This document shows positions 13,689-15,835 of a DNA stretch of 15,835 bases, one piece after another. Each line of letters begins with the position of its first letter. The stretch's first letter is position 1. The notes beneath the pieces were generated by a model. It saw nothing but the letters and a program-made list of their open reading frames with translations. It was not told the origin of the DNA and ran no database searches. Source of the stretch: Saprospiraceae bacterium (GTDB lineage Bacteria; Bacteroidota; Bacteroidia; Chitinophagales; Saprospiraceae). The stretch lies in assembly GCA_020436955.1 (NCBI GenBank), contig JAGQWW010000021.1, positions 1-15,835 of the forward strand, written 5' to 3'. A program made the translations under genes and the position numbers.

Positions 13689-15038
13689 ATGAGAACATTT
13701 TACCTATTCATTTTCCTATTCATAGCGCAGTTGAATTTTGCACAGGACTTTTCTCAAATTTCACTTAGAAATATTAAAAATTACGGCTACGCTGTCGGCA
13801 ATCTCAACCAAGATAGTTTTCCAGATATTTTCATGTTTGATTACCAGGGTAACAATCAAATAGACGCTGCTCTTTTAATGCATACCGGTGAAGACACCAT
13901 TGCCTACAACTATATCAAAATAGAAGAAGACTTCAAAGCTGTCGGCGAACCTGCTATAGGAGATTTTGACATGGATGGAGACAATGATATTTTATACACC
14001 ATTCAAGGCACTTATTATCTATTCCAATTTACCAATGACGGGAACGGAACATTTACCAAGGATTCTCTTGGCATAACTACATCTGAGATTCTTGAAGCGA
14101 TGGATGTCGACAATGACGGTGATTTAGACGTAGCTTGTTATTCTACCAATAGAAATTCAGTACATTTTTTACTAAATCAGGGAGACGGTTCATTCGTCAA
14201 GAAATTAGTTTTTTTCACTTCTGACCCATTAGATGATGTTGCCTTTGGGGACTTGGATGGAGACCTTGACATTGATGTTGCAATGGTTTTTAATCAAAAT
14301 TCCGGAACTAATTTTTCCTATCTGATTAATAACGGGCCAACCTTTGAGGAAACGGTTTTGATGGCCGATAAATTCTCAGGGCCATCATTGGTAAAAATGG
14401 GCGATCTCAATTTTGACGGAAATACTGACCTCATAATCAATAATGGAAGGTCCGCATATGGTCAAATTAATGACGGGAATTTAAATTTCACAGAAAAATA
14501 TATTGCCCAATCGCAAGGCTCTCCGGTAGACCTTCGCTCCATTGAGATCGCAGATGTAACTGGTGACGGAGTAGTTGATTTGTTCCTTGGTTCAAATAGT
14601 GATGGAGTATTTTTTATTAGAAATTTATCCGCCGCAGATTTATCCTACTCAAGGACAAAAATATCCAATATCAGCCCATCATTTGAAATACGTCACGCTG
14701 ACCTCGACAACGATGGTGACAATGATTTAATCATTGACAATGGCGACTTTTGGATATTGGAAAACAACATTGAACAGATACCTTTAGGATTGCATGATTT
14801 GGAGGTAAAAGTTCTGGACATTTTTCCAAACCCTGTAACTGCATACATTCAAATCAAAGACCAACAGCTACTAAATAGTGCATATTTTATTTTTAATTCT
14901 GATGGAAGATTATGCAAAGAGGGAATTTTGGATTCAAATTCAATTGAAACTTCCAATTTGGAAGCAGGCCATTATATTTTGCTTTTAAAGAGCAAAAAAG
15001 AAAATGAATTCTATAGGAGTACTTTCCTAAAATTCTAA
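13689..15038 (+). CDS. Secreted FG-GAP/VCBS seven-repeat propeller with T9SS sorting domain
   Basis: A 449-residue secreted protein. The signal peptide is about residues 1-19 (MRTFYLFIFLFIAQLNFAQ). Seven FG-GAP/VCBS motifs recur every 48-53 residues, at about 38, 91, 139, 187, 238, 288 and 337. Examples are GDFDMDGDNDI, DVDNDGDLDVA, GDLNFDGNTDL and ADLDNDGDNDL. The D-x-D-x-D-G-x-x-D loops should bind calcium, and seven motifs fit a seven-bladed integrin-alpha-like propeller. The sorting domain begins near 372 (IFPNPVTAY with FPNP at 379-382) and ends STFLKF. No catalytic domain is attached, so binding or scaffolding is the likely role. A strong palindromic terminator follows. Function beyond calcium-dependent binding cannot be told from the sequence. 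Confidence 0.92.
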   Translation: MRTFYLFIFLFIAQLNFAQDFSQISLRNIKNYGYAVGNLNQDSFPDIFMFDYQGNNQIDAALLMHTGEDTIAYNYIKIEEDFKAVGEPAIGDFDMDGDNDILYTIQGTYYLFQFTNDGNGTFTKDSLGITTSEILEAMDVDNDGDLDVACYSTNRNSVHFLLNQGDGSFVKKLVFFTSDPLDDVAFGDLDGDLDIDVAMVFNQNSGTNFSYLINNGPTFEETVLMADKFSGPSLVKMGDLNFDGNTDLIINNGRSAYGQINDGNLNFTEKYIAQSQGSPVDLRSIEIADVTGDGVVDLFLGSNSDGVFFIRNLSAADLSYSRTKISNISPSFEIRHADLDNDGDNDLIIDNGDFWILENNIEQIPLGLHDLEVKVLDIFPNPVTAYIQIKDQQLLNSAYFIFNSDGRLCKEGILDSNSIETSNLEAGHYILLLKSKKENEFYRSTFLKF

Positions 15039-15058
15039 GGTAAGATTGCTTGTTATTA

Positions 15059-15094
15059 AAAAAGGCAGATTTGGAATTCCAAATCTGCCTTTTT
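15059..15094. terminator. Perfect 36-bp palindromic terminator
   Basis: Bases 15059-15094 form a perfect palindrome: AAAAAGGCAGATTTGGAA (15059-15076) and its exact complement ending in CTGCCTTTTT. The RNA hairpin has a stem of 16 pairs or more once the central AATT opens as a loop, with A and T tracts on the two sides. It can terminate on either strand and serves at least the FG-GAP gene 20 bases upstream. No promoter for the next gene could be placed with confidence between 15095 and 15216. Confidence 0.93.
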
Positions 15095-15216
15095 ACATGG
15101 TAAAATTTGAAAATCTAAAACCGACTAGAATTCTCCAATCCTATTTACAAAAGGAAAAGGATTATCTTTATTAATCTTATGCTTTAAAAATTTCCCCAAT
15201 CGCCAACAATTTGCAA

Positions 15217-15835
15217 ATGAAGGTAATCCCGGTTTTTATCTCCCTGCTACTAACATTTCAAGGTTTCTCACAGCAAACTATCAATGGCACTCTGGATCAT
15301 AATGGAGTTTCAAGGTCCTATATTTTGTATGTGCCTTCTTCCTATTCAGGAGATGAAACCGTTCCATTGGTTTTCAATTTCCACGGGTATGGAAGTAATG
15401 CTCTGGAGCAATATTACTATGCTGATTTTAGGTTAATAGCTGAACGTGAAAATTTCCTAATCGTGCTTCCTAATGGAACTGTTTTTAACGGCAACCAGCA
15501 TTGGGATGTTGGTGGAACCATTTTTGGCAGCGGAACCGATGATGTAGGGTTTACTGAAACATTACTGGATGAACTAAGTAGTCAATATAACATTGATCAA
15601 AAAAGAGTGTATTCGACTGGTATGTCAAACGGAGGGTATATGAGCTTCCACCTGGCTTGTCAGCTTCCCAATCGTTTTGCCGCTATAGCAAGTGTAACAG
15701 GGGCAATGACGCCGATATCAAAATTCAATTGTGCAATTGACCGCCCATTCCCAGTGCTGCAAATTCATGGTACTGAAGATCCTGTTGTCCCTTATAATGG
15801 TGCTACATGGTCCATTTCGATACCGGAAGTGCTTG
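15217..15835 (+). CDS. Secreted esterase, PHB depolymerase/feruloyl esterase family, 5' part
   Basis: The first 206 residues of a secreted alpha/beta-hydrolase; the gene runs off the right edge. The start ATG 15217 gives a signal peptide of about 18-20 residues (MKVIPVFISLLLTFQGFSQQ). The oxyanion region is FHGYGSN (F55 to N61). The nucleophile is S137 in GMSNGG, and D188 in IHGTEDPVVPY is a likely catalytic acid. The catalytic histidine would lie beyond the edge. This combination matches the LpqC / esterase-PHB family, whose members cleave polyhydroxybutyrate, feruloyl or acetyl esters on plant polymers; the substrate is open. A further domain such as a T9SS sorting module may follow but cannot be seen. 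The order after three sorting-domain proteins fits an extracellular role. Confidence 0.85.
   Translation, partial: MKVIPVFISLLLTFQGFSQQTINGTLDHNGVSRSYILYVPSSYSGDETVPLVFNFHGYGSNALEQYYYADFRLIAERENFLIVLPNGTVFNGNQHWDVGGTIFGSGTDDVGFTETLLDELSSQYNIDQKRVYSTGMSNGGYMSFHLACQLPNRFAAIASVTGAMTPISKFNCAIDRPFPVLQIHGTEDPVVPYNGATWSISIPEVL

Overview
The window looks like chromosome from a member of the Bacteroidota, probably the Saprospira/Lewinella/Cytophaga side of the phylum (the lineage is an inference). The evidence is as follows. Three proteins end in type IX secretion system (T9SS) type A sorting domains. The block mutY-ssb-gldE is typical of the phylum. There is a GWxTD-domain protein. Promoter candidates have the TTTG / TAnnTTTG form. 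Genes lack Shine-Dalgarno sequences and often start with TTG.

Layout. Bases 1-2436 (+) hold the 3' part of mutY, which appears broken, then ssb with a strong UUCG-loop terminator, then gldE. Bases 2437-5503 (-) hold an ABC exporter followed 13 nt later by xseA; the stop codons of xseA and gldE abut with nothing between them. A 317-base divergent region leads to a secreted GWxTD-domain protein (5821-7263, +). This converges on the dipeptidase gene pepD (7500-8963, -) across 236 bases that hold a GGCTTTT heptamer array and a 10-bp hairpin. Bases 8964-9303 carry a well-formed pepD promoter and a mosaic of low-complexity repeats.

From 9304 to the right edge every gene is on the + strand: a GNAT acetyltransferase; a kelch propeller with a T9SS domain; an ankyrin-like exported protein; a sialidase-like propeller with a T9SS domain; a seven-repeat FG-GAP/VCBS propeller with a T9SS domain; and the start of a secreted esterase of the PHB depolymerase/feruloyl esterase type, cut by the window edge. 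Strong terminators follow the kelch and FG-GAP genes, so this is a run of separate units rather than one operon.

The left half is mostly housekeeping (DNA repair, single-strand binding, exonuclease VII, export, peptide turnover). The right half is an envelope and secretion region, with three unrelated propeller folds exported through the same route. I see no CRISPR array, tRNA, rRNA, prophage or insertion sequence. The points most worth checking are the damaged mutY, gldE without its usual neighbour gldD, the structured repeats at 7268-7473 and 9038-9255, a terminator that moves the start of the ankyrin-like gene, and the exported propeller/ankyrin/esterase set. I did not find a clear new defence or metabolic system.
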